Assembly (NCBI GenBank): GCA_007128625.1
Contig: SKXC01000033.1
Coordinates: 1-35,546, forward strand
Direction of reading: 5' to 3'
Source of the DNA: Syntrophomonadaceae bacterium
GTDB lineage: Bacteria; Bacillota; Dethiobacteria; DTU022
Length of the DNA: 35,546 nucleotides
Shown here: positions 18,438 to 28,540 of the stretch, one piece after another
Numbering within the stretch: the stretch's first letter is position 1
How the letters are laid out: each line of letters opens with the position of its first letter
Notes under the pieces: model-generated
The model's input: the letters and a program-made list of their open reading frames with translations, nothing else
Databases searched by the model: none
Told to the model about the DNA's origin: nothing
Translations under genes and position numbers: made by a program

Positions 18438-19262
18438 ATGGAAGAGTTTCCGGATAAGCCGATAGTTTATATAGTTTCCGATTCTATAGGTGATACGGCA
18501 GAGTTTGTGGTTAAGGCTGTAGCCAGCCAGTTTGATTCTGGACAGATTGAGATGCGCCGTATCCCTTTTGTCGAAGATAAAGCCCAGATTCAAGCAGTTT
18601 TTGAGGAAGCAAGTGGTACGAATGCAATAATAGCCTATACCCTGGTTGTTCCCAAGCTGCGCCTGGCCATGGCTGCGGAAGCTGAAAAGCATAATGTGCA
18701 AACTGCTGATATCCTCGGTTCGCTGATGGGAGCTTTTAACCGGGCAACCGGCAAAGAACCTCATAGTGAAGCGGGGCGGGTACGCCAGATGGGTAAAGAG
18801 TATTTCCGGCGTATTGCGGCAGTTGAATTTGCAGTTAAGCATGATGATGGTAAAAATCCACGCGGTTTAAGCAAAGCCGATGTTGTTCTGATCGGCATTT
18901 CCAGGACTTCAAAAACACCTCTGAGTATGTACCTTGCCCATCAGGGAGTTATGGTGGCCAACTTGCCGCTGGTTCCTGAAGTGGAACCTCCTGAAGAACT
19001 GTTCCGGGTATCCCCATCCAAAGTTTTCGGCCTGATTATTAATCCCGACCAACTGCGGCAAATCAGGATAGAGCGCCTTAAGGCTCTTGGTTTGGATGAA
19101 AGCTCTGATTATGTGGCTGTAGAAAGGATTGATCAAGAGCTTACCTATGCCCGCCGGTTGATGAAGAAAATTGGCTGCACAGTATTTGAGGTATCTGATA
19201 AGGCAGTCGAAGAGGTTGCAAAACGGATTATTCAGACAATCAAAGGAGGAGTAGAAATTTGA
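18438..19262 (+). CDS. Pyruvate, phosphate dikinase regulatory protein (kinase/pyrophosphorylase, DUF299)
   Basis: VYIVSDSIGDTAEFVVKAVASQF; ISRTSKTPLSMYLAHQGVMVANLPLVPE; directly upstream of ppdK. Confidence 0.96.
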   Translation: MEEFPDKPIVYIVSDSIGDTAEFVVKAVASQFDSGQIEMRRIPFVEDKAQIQAVFEEASGTNAIIAYTLVVPKLRLAMAAEAEKHNVQTADILGSLMGAFNRATGKEPHSEAGRVRQMGKEYFRRIAAVEFAVKHDDGKNPRGLSKADVVLIGISRTSKTPLSMYLAHQGVMVANLPLVPEVEPPEELFRVSPSKVFGLIINPDQLRQIRIERLKALGLDESSDYVAVERIDQELTYARRLMKKIGCTVFEVSDKAVEEVAKRIIQTIKGGVEI

Positions 19263-21916
19263 TGACCGGGCAATATGTATATCCTTTTGAAAAAGGCGAC
19301 AAGTCGATGAAAAGTATACTTGGTGGAAAGGGTGCAAATCTGTCCGAAATGGCCAAGATTGGCCTGCCGGTCCCCCCCGGTTTTATTGTCACAACCGAAG
19401 CATGTAACCGATATTTAAGTGAAGGTGAAAAACTCTGGCCGGAACTGGAGTCGGATATTCTTGAAAACCTGAAAGCTCTTGAACAGCGAGTTGAGCGTAG
19501 TTTTGGTGGTAATCCTCCCCTGCTTATATCAATCCGTTCGGGCGCGGTTCACTCCATGCCCGGTATGATGGACACTATTCTAAATTTAGGTTTAAACCCG
19601 ACAACGGTTGAACATTTGAGCCGGGAGGCCGGAGATCGCCATTTTGCCCTTGATTGTTACCGCCGTTTTCTGCAGATGTTTGGGGATGTGGTATTGAAAG
19701 TCGGGCATCATAATTTTGAAAATATCCTGACTGAAGCGAGGCGGGAAAAGCAGGTTAAAACCGACTCTGAATTGGACGAGGCGGCCCTGGAAAAGATCAT
19801 CGAAGATTTTTCGGCCCTGATTCTGAAAGAATCCGGCCGGGAATTTCCACTTGATGTCAAAGAACAGCTTTTCATGGCTGTTGAAGCGGTATTTAAGTCC
19901 TGGAATACGGATCGGGCCGTGGTTTACCGTCAGGCAAACCGGATTCCCGATGATCTTGGAACAGCCGTTAACGTTCAGGTTATGGTATTCGGCAATTTAG
20001 GAGAAGACAGCGCAACAGGCGTAGCTTTTACCCGAAATCCATCGAACGGTGAGCCAAAAATTTACGGTGAGTATTTACTCAATGCCCAGGGAGAAGATGT
20101 GGTGGCCGGTATCCGCACTCCCCGTCCCCTGGAAGGACTAAAAGAAGATCTCCCTGAAGCATACGAGCAGTTTATTGATACCTGCCGGATTCTTGAGAAG
20201 CACTATCTCGATATGCAGGATATCGAATTTACTATTGAGAGAAAAAAACTGTACATGCTGCAAACCCGGACTGGAAAGCGGACGGCCTCGGCAGCTATGC
20301 GTATTGCTGTAGACATGGTTGATGAGGGACTGATTGATAAAACTGAAGCCCTGCAAAGAATTGAGCCGGATCAGCTTGAGCAGCTGATGCACTGGCGTAT
20401 TGATCCGGATGTCGAACTTAATTATATAGCCAGCGGTCTGCCGGCTTCACCCGGGGCTGCTTCTGGAAAAGTTGTATTCGATGCCGATCGGACTCATGAC
20501 ATGGCCGAGGAAGGAGAAAAAGTGCTTCTGGTTCGCCCCGAGACTACCCCTGACGATATTCACGGCATTATTGCCGCTAAAGGTGTTTTGACCAGCCGGG
20601 GCGGAATGACCAGTCATGCAGCCGTAGTAGCTCGCGGTATGGGTAAGCCTTGTGTATGCGGCTGTGAAAAGCTGAGAATTGATCCCGGCAAAGGTACCTT
20701 TTATGTTGATGATCAAGAGTACCAGGAAGGAGAAATACTTTCCATTGACGGAACCACCGGCCAGGTTATCCTGGGTGAGGCACCTTTGATCGAACCGCAA
20801 TTTACTGATCAGTTCTATGAATTGTTAAGCTGGGCTGACGATATCCGCCGCCTGAAAGTCCGTGCCAATGTCGATAATCCTGATGATGCCCGACGCGCGG
20901 TAGAACTGGGAGCCCAGGGGATTGGACTTTGTCGTACCGAGCATATGTTTATGGCTGCTGAGCGTATACCGGTTGTTCAGAAAATGATTCTTTCCACCGA
21001 TCAGGAAAAGCGGGAGGCAGCATTAGAGGAGCTGCTGCCAATGCAGCAGGATGACTTTAAGGGAATTTTTAAAGAAATGGCCGGTTATCCGGTTACAATA
21101 CGCTTGCTGGATCCACCTCTGCACGAATTTTTACCTAACCGTGAAGAACTCCTGCTGGAAGTTGATCAGCTGCAGCGTAAAGGCAGTGATCAAGAGCAGC
21201 TGCGTGATAAAGAGAAGCTTTTGCAAAAAGTACAGTCTCTTTCAGAATATAACCCGATGCTCGGACATCGAGGCTGCCGGTTGGGGCTGGTATATCCGGA
21301 GATTTATCGCATGCAGGTAAGAGCAATTATCCTGGCTGCTTTCGAACTGTTAGAAGAAGGGATCGCACCGGAAAAACTGCAGCCAGAAATAATGATCCCA
21401 TTGGTCGGCCATCGAGAAGAAATGGACAGGATGAGGCAGCTCGTTGAAGAAACGGTATCTGAGTTGTTTGAAGAAAAAGGTAAACAGTTCCCTTACCTGG
21501 TGGGAACAATGATTGAACTGCCCCGGGCCTGCCTGGTTGCCGACCAGTTGGCCGGTTCAGCAGAATTTTTCTCATTCGGCACCAATGATTTAACGCAAAC
21601 CACCCTTGGTTACAGCCGGGATGATTCAGAAGGTAAATTTTTACCGTTCTACCTGCAGAAAAAGATATTAACAGCTAATCCCTTTGCTGAAATTGATCAG
21701 GAAGGAGTAGGTCAACTGGTGGATATTGCTATTCAAAAAGGAAAAGAAGCAAGGCCCGGGCTTAAAGTCGGCATTTGCGGCGAACATGGAGGCGATCCCG
21801 CTTCAATCCGGTTTTTTAATGCTGCCGGGCTTGATTATGTCAGCTGTTCTCCTTATCGCTTGCCGATTGCCCGTCTTTCTGCAGCAAGGGCAGTGATTAT
21901 GGAAAAAGAGAATTAA
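19262..21916 (+). CDS. ppdK: Pyruvate, phosphate dikinase
   Basis: LGGKGANLSEMAKIGLPVPPGF; phosphohistidine region VLTSRGGMTSHAAVVARGMGKPCVCG; C-terminal PEP-utilising domain SFGTNDLTQTTLG...GICGEHGGDP. The track lists 19259 (TTG); ATG is at 19262. Confidence 0.97.
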   Translation: MTGQYVYPFEKGDKSMKSILGGKGANLSEMAKIGLPVPPGFIVTTEACNRYLSEGEKLWPELESDILENLKALEQRVERSFGGNPPLLISIRSGAVHSMPGMMDTILNLGLNPTTVEHLSREAGDRHFALDCYRRFLQMFGDVVLKVGHHNFENILTEARREKQVKTDSELDEAALEKIIEDFSALILKESGREFPLDVKEQLFMAVEAVFKSWNTDRAVVYRQANRIPDDLGTAVNVQVMVFGNLGEDSATGVAFTRNPSNGEPKIYGEYLLNAQGEDVVAGIRTPRPLEGLKEDLPEAYEQFIDTCRILEKHYLDMQDIEFTIERKKLYMLQTRTGKRTASAAMRIAVDMVDEGLIDKTEALQRIEPDQLEQLMHWRIDPDVELNYIASGLPASPGAASGKVVFDADRTHDMAEEGEKVLLVRPETTPDDIHGIIAAKGVLTSRGGMTSHAAVVARGMGKPCVCGCEKLRIDPGKGTFYVDDQEYQEGEILSIDGTTGQVILGEAPLIEPQFTDQFYELLSWADDIRRLKVRANVDNPDDARRAVELGAQGIGLCRTEHMFMAAERIPVVQKMILSTDQEKREAALEELLPMQQDDFKGIFKEMAGYPVTIRLLDPPLHEFLPNREELLLEVDQLQRKGSDQEQLRDKEKLLQKVQSLSEYNPMLGHRGCRLGLVYPEIYRMQVRAIILAAFELLEEGIAPEKLQPEIMIPLVGHREEMDRMRQLVEETVSELFEEKGKQFPYLVGTMIELPRACLVADQLAGSAEFFSFGTNDLTQTTLGYSRDDSEGKFLPFYLQKKILTANPFAEIDQEGVGQLVDIAIQKGKEARPGLKVGICGEHGGDPASIRFFNAAGLDYVSCSPYRLPIARLSAARAVIMEKEN

Positions 21917-21921
21917 TAAAG

Positions 21922-22011
21922 ATGACCAGTAAAAAACGTCGAGTTATATTAACAGGAGAATATCATTTTATGGCGAATAATACAGTAGTTAAAAATAGCC
22001 GCAAGGAGTGA
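21922..22011 (+). CDS. Candidate 29-aa microprotein / leader ORF upstream of the flavoprotein
   Basis: ATG...TGA: MTSKKRRVILTGEYHFMANNTVVKNSRKE; internal ATG at 21970 is preceded by acaggagaa, and the stop overlaps the RBS (aaggagTGA) of the next gene. Confidence 0.35.
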   Translation: MTSKKRRVILTGEYHFMANNTVVKNSRKE

Positions 22012-22016
22012 TCTAA

Positions 22017-24104
22017 TTGACTCAGCATGGAAACCAGGATTTAACTTTGGATAACATTCATCCACCCTGTCAATCAGCATGCCCGCTGCACCAGGGCGTC
22101 CGTGATTATTTGTTGGCAATTGCCACCGGTGATTTTGACCGGTCGCTGGCAATAATCAAGGAAACAAACCCTTTACCATTTGTATGTGGCACCATCTGTG
22201 CCCATCATTGTGAAGACGAATGCCGCCGCAATGATGTAGATAAACCGCCTTCTATTCGCGGGTTAAAACGCTTTGCCATCGAGTACGGCAATGCCAAGGC
22301 ACCTTCACCTGCTGAAGGATCTAAAATCAGCGGGAAAGTAGCAGTGATCGGTGCCGGACCAGCAGGCCTTACTGCTGCTTATGATTTAGCCCGCATGGGT
22401 GCCGACGTAACAGTTTATGACAGCGATCAACAGGCCGGGGGTGCTGTTCGCCACTACATCCCCTTATACCGCTTGCCTGATGAAGCTATCGATCAGGATA
22501 TTGAAGAGATAGCCGAACAGGGAGTTAAGTTCAAATATGGAGTTGAACTGGGTAAAGATATTACGATCGAACAGCTTGAAAAAGAAGGTTACCAGTCCAT
22601 TTTACTGGCTATGGGTCTGCCTGTAAGCAGGGGCCTGAATATTCCCGGCTCTGAAGGGGAAGATATCATTTATGCCCTGCCGTTTTTAAAAAAGGTTAAA
22701 CGCGAAGGTTTTAAGTTTGAAGGAAGCCCGACTGTTATAGTCATCGGGGGCGGCAATGTGGCCATGGATGTTTCCCGCTCAGCCGTGCGGGCAGGAGCAG
22801 GCAAGGTTAAGTTGGCCTGTCTCGAATGCGATGAAGAAATGCCTGCTTTCAGCTGGGAAATTGAAGAAGCCCAGGAAGAAGGCGTTGAAATGAATCCTTC
22901 CTGGGGCCCGGATGAAATAATCAGGGAAAATGGAAAAATTAAAGGGCTTGGTTTGGTTGAATGCACCTGTGTTTTTGATGAACAGGGGCGCTTTAATCCT
23001 GAATTTGACAAAGAAAATAAAGAAATGCTCGAAGGTGATATTGTAATCTTTTCCATCGGACAGGGTGGAGACCCGGAACCGGTGCGTGGTGAAATTGATA
23101 TCGATGAACGTGGAAGAATTGTTTTTGATAATAGAACAATGAGTACCAGCCGACCCGGTGTTTTTGGCTGTGGTGAAGTGGTTACCGGTCCGGGCACCGC
23201 CGTCCAGTCAATGGCAAACGGCCGGGTAGCGGCAAAAGCGATTGCCTGCTACCTGGAAGGAATTCCTTTCGACAGTGCATCTCTTGAAGAAGTGCCGGAA
23301 CTCGAAAAACTTGATTCAGCTGTTGCAGAAGAAATTGATCGAATTGACCGCAATTCAATTCCGATGATGACCCCCGAGGAAAGAGTCCGTCACTTCAAAC
23401 AGGCTGAACTGGGTTACGACACGGAAACAGCGATTTGCGAAGCGCGCCGCTGCCTGACCTGTGCTGCGGGGGCCCAGCGTATTGACGAGCTTTGCGTCAA
23501 CTGCCTCAGCTGTGTGCGAATTTGTCCTTATGATGTACCGGTGATCAACGATGAAGGCACGGTAACTATTCGTAATGAACAGTGCCAGGCTTGCGGACTT
23601 TGCCTCGGTATATGCCCGGTTTATGCCATCAAGTTCCGTTCATCTTTAGTTGATGATGCTGCTGAATCTATTGAACCGGCTGTTCAGAAGCTGCTTGACC
23701 GGCGTAACGGCGAACCGGCCATGCTGGCGATCACCTGTGCTTACGGGGCTTTTGCTTTGCCTGAATTTCTGAACAAGGAGCATAAAAACACTGCCCTGGT
23801 TCGTTATCCCTGTGTGGGTAAGGTAGATGGTTTACATCTGCTTAAGGCTATTGAACAGGGGGTTGACGGTGTAGTTGTTGTGGGCTGCAGTGAAAGTGAT
23901 AAATATAACTGCCAGTACAAAGAGATTAGCCAGTGGGCCGAGAAGCGGGTTGGTCATGTGGGCGACCTGCTGGAAACAATTGGCCTGGAACGCGAGCGAG
24001 TATCTTTCACTGAGCTTTCCGGGGAAGAGATCGGTAAATTAGATCAGGTGATTGAAGAGGCTGCAGAACGGTTAAAACAAGCAGGTTCTTCTTCTGAAAG
24101 CTAG
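22017..24104 (+). CDS. NAD(P)-binding FAD oxidoreductase (GltD/NfnB-like) fused to 2x[4Fe-4S] ferredoxin and MvhD/FlxD-type domain (TTG start)
   Basis: PPCQSACPLHQGVRDYLLAIATGDF, CGTICAHHCEDECRR, GAGPAGLTAAYDLARMGADVTVYD, VIGGGNVAMDVSRSA; ferredoxin repeats CVNCLSCVRICPYDVP and CQACGLCLGICPVYAI; C-terminal ITCAYGAF...VRYPCVGKVDGLHLLKAIEQGVDGVVVVGCSESDKYNCQY. Confidence 0.9.
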   Translation: MTQHGNQDLTLDNIHPPCQSACPLHQGVRDYLLAIATGDFDRSLAIIKETNPLPFVCGTICAHHCEDECRRNDVDKPPSIRGLKRFAIEYGNAKAPSPAEGSKISGKVAVIGAGPAGLTAAYDLARMGADVTVYDSDQQAGGAVRHYIPLYRLPDEAIDQDIEEIAEQGVKFKYGVELGKDITIEQLEKEGYQSILLAMGLPVSRGLNIPGSEGEDIIYALPFLKKVKREGFKFEGSPTVIVIGGGNVAMDVSRSAVRAGAGKVKLACLECDEEMPAFSWEIEEAQEEGVEMNPSWGPDEIIRENGKIKGLGLVECTCVFDEQGRFNPEFDKENKEMLEGDIVIFSIGQGGDPEPVRGEIDIDERGRIVFDNRTMSTSRPGVFGCGEVVTGPGTAVQSMANGRVAAKAIACYLEGIPFDSASLEEVPELEKLDSAVAEEIDRIDRNSIPMMTPEERVRHFKQAELGYDTETAICEARRCLTCAAGAQRIDELCVNCLSCVRICPYDVPVINDEGTVTIRNEQCQACGLCLGICPVYAIKFRSSLVDDAAESIEPAVQKLLDRRNGEPAMLAITCAYGAFALPEFLNKEHKNTALVRYPCVGKVDGLHLLKAIEQGVDGVVVVGCSESDKYNCQYKEISQWAEKRVGHVGDLLETIGLERERVSFTELSGEEIGKLDQVIEEAAERLKQAGSSSES

Positions 24105-24130
24105 TCTTAATGCAGATTATTGATCCCATA

Positions 24131-24165
24131 GGCCCCGGTATGGTTCATCCATCCCGGGGCTTGTT
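24131..24165 (+). terminator. Probable intrinsic terminator after the flavoprotein gene
   Basis: GGCCCCGG...CCCGGGGC hairpin followed by TTGTT. Confidence 0.6.
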
Positions 24166-24360
24166 AATAGTAGCTGGAGAAATAATTAGGGGCTTTAAAA
24201 TGTTATAAATAAAGGCAGGGATATCAGAATAATTGTCGAATAAAAAGGGGTATATGGAACCATGTAAAAACGAATATTGTCTTAATAGTATAAGGAGGTT
24301 TTAGAGGCAGTTCTTTGTTGTTATCATCGGGATATCTGTATATTAAAGTAACCGGGTTTG

Positions 24361-24390
24361 CCTCGTCTCTTTGGTTGAGATGGGGTTTTT
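24361..24390 (+). terminator. Intrinsic terminator upstream of dnaG
   Basis: CCTCGTCTC-tttggtt-GAGATGGGG, 9-bp stem (two G:U) followed directly by TTTTT. Confidence 0.75.
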
Positions 24391-24459
24391 ATTATCTGTA
24401 TGAAGTTAGAGGTTTAATCGATTGTTTTTATAGATTGCAATAAAGTATAGAGCTGGCAG

Positions 24460-26304
24460 GTGTTAGCCATGTCACAGGGCATACCGGAAAATATTGTTGA
24501 TGAGATAAGACAGCATACCGACCTGGCAGAATTGGTGGGAGACTATTTAAAGCTTGAAAGAAGAGGAAAAAATATGGTCGGCCTGTGCCCTTTTCACAGT
24601 GAAAAGACCCCTTCTTTCACGGTGTCGCCGGATAAACAACTTTTTCATTGTTTTGGATGTGGTGTCTCCGGTAATGTTTTTAGTTTTATCATGCAGCTTG
24701 AAAACCTGACTTTTCCGGAAGCAGCTCGTGTCTTAGCTGCACGTTCAGGGGTGAAGATACCGGAGCAAAGAAGGTCTTCACCGGGTGCAGAAGACTTAAA
24801 AGAAAAAATATACAACCTCAATAATCTGGCAGCCCGGTTTTACTCTTATTGCCTGAATAATACTGATTCAGGGGAAAAGGCATTAGAATATTTGCAAAAA
24901 AGAGGAATTGCCCGGGAGACAATAGAACAGTTTATGATAGGATATGCGCCTAATGACTGGACCGGTTTTTTTAAATTTGCTCAGAAGAAAGGCTTCAGTC
25001 CCGAATTAATGGTCAAGGCCGGCCTTGTATCACCTGGCAGAGAAAAGGGTTACTATGATCGTTTCAGGAACAGAATTATTTTTCCGATTCATAATATCAG
25101 TGGAAAGATTGCCGGGTTTGGCGGCAGACTTCTTGATGAAGGAGGCAAAGAAGGGCCAAAATACCTGAATTCTCCGGAAACCCCGGTTTTTGATAAGAGC
25201 TCAATTCTTTACGGTTTAAACCTGGCCCGTGAAGCAATAAGGCATGATAAAAAAGCCATTGTTATGGAAGGGTATACTGATGTAGTTACTGCTCACCAGG
25301 CCGGGATTAATAACACGGTTGCCTCACTGGGTACTTCACTCACCCTGGCCCAGGCCCGTCACTTGAAATCACAGGCCGATACTGTGGTTACCGCATACGA
25401 TTCTGATAGTGCAGGTGAGGCGGCTACCTGGAGGGGATTGAGTATCCTGCAGTCTACCGGCTGCCTGGTGAAGGTGGCAGAGCTGCCCGAGGACAGTGAT
25501 CCCGATGATTATATTAGGAAAAATGGAGCAGATGCATTTATTGAAAACACTAATAATGCTCAACCCCTGATGGAATACCGCTTATCGCGGTTAAAGAAAA
25601 AATATGATATTACTTCAGATAAAGAAAGAATGGATTATACAGAAGAAGTGATGAATATTTTGCTGGCAGCCGTTAATTATGTGGAACAAGATTATTATCT
25701 GAAAAAGTCTGCTGAAGAACTTGGCGTTGACGAAGAGGCTTTACGCAGTGAACTGAAGAAAAGGCGAAAAAAAGGCGGCCGTACCCTTAGTCAGGAGAAA
25801 AAGAAAATACCGGTAGAAGAACAAAAGATAAAGATCAGGCCTGCTGAAAAAATATTAATATCTTTAATGCTTCAAAGCAAGGAAATAGCCAATAAAAGTC
25901 GAAATCATTTACAACTTGATTTCATTGAGGATCTGCGGGTAAGAGAAATTTTTGAAGAAATTTTTAAGCAAACTGCAGGGGAATCATTTGCCGAAGCAAA
26001 TAAATTGCTGGATTGTTTTGAAGACCGGCAGGTAATTAATTTAATTACAGAGGCAGTAACCGATCCTGCTTTGCAGGAATTACAGCCTCAAACCGCGAAG
26101 CGTATGGCAGAGGATTGTATCAATCAACTTTATGAGGTCTGGGTCAAACGCAGGCAGGTAGAACTGCAGAAAAAGATAAAAGAATTGGAAATGCAAGGCT
26201 CTGAAGAACAAATTGAAAAATTATTGAGAGAACATCAGCATATATTAAAAAGAAAAGACGATAGTATCTTAACTAAAGGAAAAGGAGGGGATTTCAATGG
26301 CTAA
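24460..26304 (+). CDS. dnaG: DNA primase
   Basis: Zinc ribbon [47 protein letters not shown]; alternative ATG start at 24469 ([18 protein letters not shown]). Confidence 0.97.
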   Translation: MLAMSQGIPENIVDEIRQHTDLAELVGDYLKLERRGKNMVGLCPFHSEKTPSFTVSPDKQLFHCFGCGVSGNVFSFIMQLENLTFPEAARVLAARSGVKIPEQRRSSPGAEDLKEKIYNLNNLAARFYSYCLNNTDSGEKALEYLQKRGIARETIEQFMIGYAPNDWTGFFKFAQKKGFSPELMVKAGLVSPGREKGYYDRFRNRIIFPIHNISGKIAGFGGRLLDEGGKEGPKYLNSPETPVFDKSSILYGLNLAREAIRHDKKAIVMEGYTDVVTAHQAGINNTVASLGTSLTLAQARHLKSQADTVVTAYDSDSAGEAATWRGLSILQSTGCLVKVAELPEDSDPDDYIRKNGADAFIENTNNAQPLMEYRLSRLKKKYDITSDKERMDYTEEVMNILLAAVNYVEQDYYLKKSAEELGVDEEALRSELKKRRKKGGRTLSQEKKKIPVEEQKIKIRPAEKILISLMLQSKEIANKSRNHLQLDFIEDLRVREIFEEIFKQTAGESFAEANKLLDCFEDRQVINLITEAVTDPALQELQPQTAKRMAEDCINQLYEVWVKRRQVELQKKIKELEMQGSEEQIEKLLREHQHILKRKDDSILTKGKGGDFNG

Positions 26305-27412
26305 AGATATAGAGAAAACAATTTCCCTGGAAGATGCTCAACAAGAGTTAATTGAGCGGGGTAAAACTAAGGGCTCACTCAACTATAAAGAGATCATTGA
26401 AACCCTTCAGCCCTATGAACTTTCAGTGGAGGCACTGGACAATTTTTATGATAAACTAGCCCAGCACGGGATAGATATAACCGATGATTCAACAGCTGAT
26501 ATTAAAGACAATGCCAAGGATGTTAATGCAGAGGAAGTAGTAAAAACTCAATCAAGCGAGCTTCTTACGGTTCCTGAAGGAGTCACGGTCAATGATCCGG
26601 TCCGTATGTACTTAAAAGAGATTGGTAAAATCCCCCTGCTTACCTCTGAAGAAGAAGTTGAATTGGCTAAGGCCATAGAACAAAACAGCGAAACAGCCAG
26701 GCGGCGCCTGGCCGAAGCCAATCTGCGTCTGGTTGTTAGCATAGCGAAAAAATATGTTGGACGGGGGATGCTTTTCCTGGATCTGATCCAGGAAGGCAAC
26801 CTGGGTCTGATTAAAGCGGTAGAGAAATTCGATTACCGTAAAGGTTATAAGTTTAGCACTTATGCTACCTGGTGGATTCGCCAGGCTATTACCAGGGCCA
26901 TAGCAGACCAGGCCCGAACAATCCGTATCCCGGTGCACATGGTTGAAACGATTAACAAGTTGATCCGTATCTCCCGTCAACTGGTTCAAGACCTGGGCAG
27001 AGAGCCTTTACCTGAAGAAATTGCCGAGGAAATGAACATCAGCGAAGATCGGGTCAGGGAAATTTTAAAAATTGCCCAGGAACCGGTATCACTGGAAACC
27101 CCGATCGGCGAGGAAGATGACAGCCACCTTGGTGATTTTATAGAAGACCACGAGGCCCAGGCCCCGGCCGATGCTGCTGCTTTTGAACTGCTTAAAGAGC
27201 AGCTGGAAGATGTTTTAGATACACTATCTGCCCGGGAAGAAAAAGTGCTGCGTCTGCGTTTCGGGCTCGATGACGGGCGCTCGCGAACTCTTGAAGAGGT
27301 CGGGCAGCATTTTGGGGTGACCAGGGAAAGAATTCGCCAAATTGAAGCTAAGGCCCTGCGTAAGCTGCGCCATCCAATGCGCAGCAAGCGTTTGCGTGAT
27401 TACCTGGAATAA
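26297..27412 (+). CDS. rpoD: RNA polymerase primary sigma factor RpoD/SigA
   Basis: [72 protein letters not shown]; region 4 [30 protein letters not shown]. Confidence 0.98.
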   Translation: MAKDIEKTISLEDAQQELIERGKTKGSLNYKEIIETLQPYELSVEALDNFYDKLAQHGIDITDDSTADIKDNAKDVNAEEVVKTQSSELLTVPEGVTVNDPVRMYLKEIGKIPLLTSEEEVELAKAIEQNSETARRRLAEANLRLVVSIAKKYVGRGMLFLDLIQEGNLGLIKAVEKFDYRKGYKFSTYATWWIRQAITRAIADQARTIRIPVHMVETINKLIRISRQLVQDLGREPLPEEIAEEMNISEDRVREILKIAQEPVSLETPIGEEDDSHLGDFIEDHEAQAPADAAAFELLKEQLEDVLDTLSAREEKVLRLRFGLDDGRSRTLEEVGQHFGVTRERIRQIEAKALRKLRHPMRSKRLRDYLE

Positions 27413-27423
27413 AAAAATAACCC

Positions 27424-27452
27424 TTGACGGGTATATCGCTTTTAAGTATAAT
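27424..27452 (+). promoter_or_regulatory. Sigma70/SigA promoter of tRNA-Asn
   Basis: TTGACG-N17-TATAAT ending 17 nt before the tRNA. Confidence 0.85.
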
Positions 27453-27469
27453 ACTGATGTCGATAAGGT

Positions 27470-27544
27470 TCCTCAGTAGCTCAACGGCAGAGCGACCGGC
27501 TGTTAACCGGTAGGTTGCAGGTTCGAATCCTGCCTGGGGAGCCA
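27470..27544 (+). tRNA. tRNA-Asn (GTT), CCA encoded
   Basis: Cloverleaf TCCTCAG...accgg-CTGTTAA-ccggt...GGTTCGAATCC...CTGGGGA-G-CCA. Confidence 0.96.
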
Positions 27545-27562
27545 ATTTTATGTCCTTTTTTA

Positions 27563-28243
27563 CTAACTGCTTTGCTTTTCCTTTCTCCATTCACAGCGGT
27601 TTCGTTTTGAGCAAAAGTCACAGGGCACTACACTGCTGCTCAGTTCTTTGCCTCTAGGGACAATAAAAGAAACAGATTTCCTGGGGATCATCAGGCAGCT
27701 TTCAGTTAAACGAACCCCAATTTTATCAGCAGGGAGAATGGAAAAAACCAGGCGCTGCTGTTCTATTGGCCACCCTTCCTGTCCGGGCTGAACGCGCATA
27801 CCCAAGGCTGTTTCAAGCTCGCAGGCCCTGGCGCTAATTATATCTTCCACCGTTTGTGATACTTTACGTACAGCGGCTATACCGGCCCCATCAAGCGCAA
27901 CTCCCATGATCGGGTTTTCACTCATTATTTCTTCCACTCTTTTTTCCAGTTCTCCACCAATCGTGCAGATGGCAATGTTTAGGTGCTCCGCGCCGGCCAT
28001 CGCTCTGCCAACCAGCGGTCCCTCAAAGCCTCCTCCTTCAAAGGTTATTTTCTGGTGCTCAAATCCGGTTACCTCGGTGATTGTGTAAACTGCAGCCGGT
28101 TTAATAAGCGAGTGAGTTTCTTCGATCACTTCTTCTGCCTGCTTAAAAAGTTTAGGGGAAGCCCGGTTTGGATCGATCCCCTGACCTTTTAATATGTCCT
28201 CTTCTGAAATGGTAAAATCAAATTCTTTGATCAGTTCATACAT
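27563..28243 (-). CDS. Stand-alone vitamin B12-dependent methionine synthase activation-domain protein
   Basis: VALDGAGIAAVRKVSQTVEDIISARA, RVQPGQEGWPIEQQRLVFSIL, IGVRLTESCLMIPRKSVSFIV; MetH activation-domain features plus C-terminal CDFCSKRNRC. Confidence 0.82.
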   Translation of the reverse strand: MYELIKEFDFTISEEDILKGQGIDPNRASPKLFKQAEEVIEETHSLIKPAAVYTITEVTGFEHQKITFEGGGFEGPLVGRAMAGAEHLNIAICTIGGELEKRVEEIMSENPIMGVALDGAGIAAVRKVSQTVEDIISARACELETALGMRVQPGQEGWPIEQQRLVFSILPADKIGVRLTESCLMIPRKSVSFIVPRGKELSSSVVPCDFCSKRNRCEWRKEKQSS

Positions 28244-28302
28244 GGGGTAAACCTCCTGCTATATAAACACTATGTTTTCTATTTTAACTTGCCTGCAGGT
28301 TC

Positions 28303-28332
28303 TTGACAACAATCTAAAGGGTATGTTAAACT
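28303..28332 (+). promoter_or_regulatory. Candidate promoter of the tRNA-Met-Glu-Val cluster
   Basis: TTGACA-N18-TAAACT about 40 nt upstream of tRNA-Met. Confidence 0.6.
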
Positions 28333-28370
28333 CATATAGCTGTTAAGGGTTGTTGAAATGCAGACGATGT

Positions 28371-28446
28371 GGGCCCATAGCTCAGCTGGAAGAGCTACCG
28401 GCTCATAACCGGTTGGTCCCAGGTTCGAGCCCTGGTGGGCCCACCA
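28371..28446 (+). tRNA. tRNA with CAT anticodon (Met elongator, or Ile2 if lysidinylated), CCA encoded
   Basis: GGGCCCA...accgg-CTCATAA-ccggt...TGGGCCC-A-CCA. Confidence 0.93.
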
Positions 28447-28453
28447 AAATTTT

Positions 28454-28529
28454 GGCCCCTTCGTCTAATCGGTTAGGACACCAGCCTTTCAAGCTGGCAA
28501 CAGGGGTTCGAATCCCCTAGGGGTCACCA
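28454..28529 (+). tRNA. tRNA-Glu (TTC), CCA encoded
   Basis: GGCCCCT...ccagc-CTTTCAA-gctgg...AGGGGTC-A-CCA. Confidence 0.96.
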
Positions 28530-28540
28530 TTTTATTTATT

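Noticed and set aside
22670-23197. 175-aa antisense ORF inside the flavoprotein gene
   Set aside because: Low-complexity antisense of a well-supported coding sequence.
26986-27387. 133-aa antisense ORF over rpoD
   Set aside because: Ser/Arg-rich shadow of the highly conserved sigma factor sequence.
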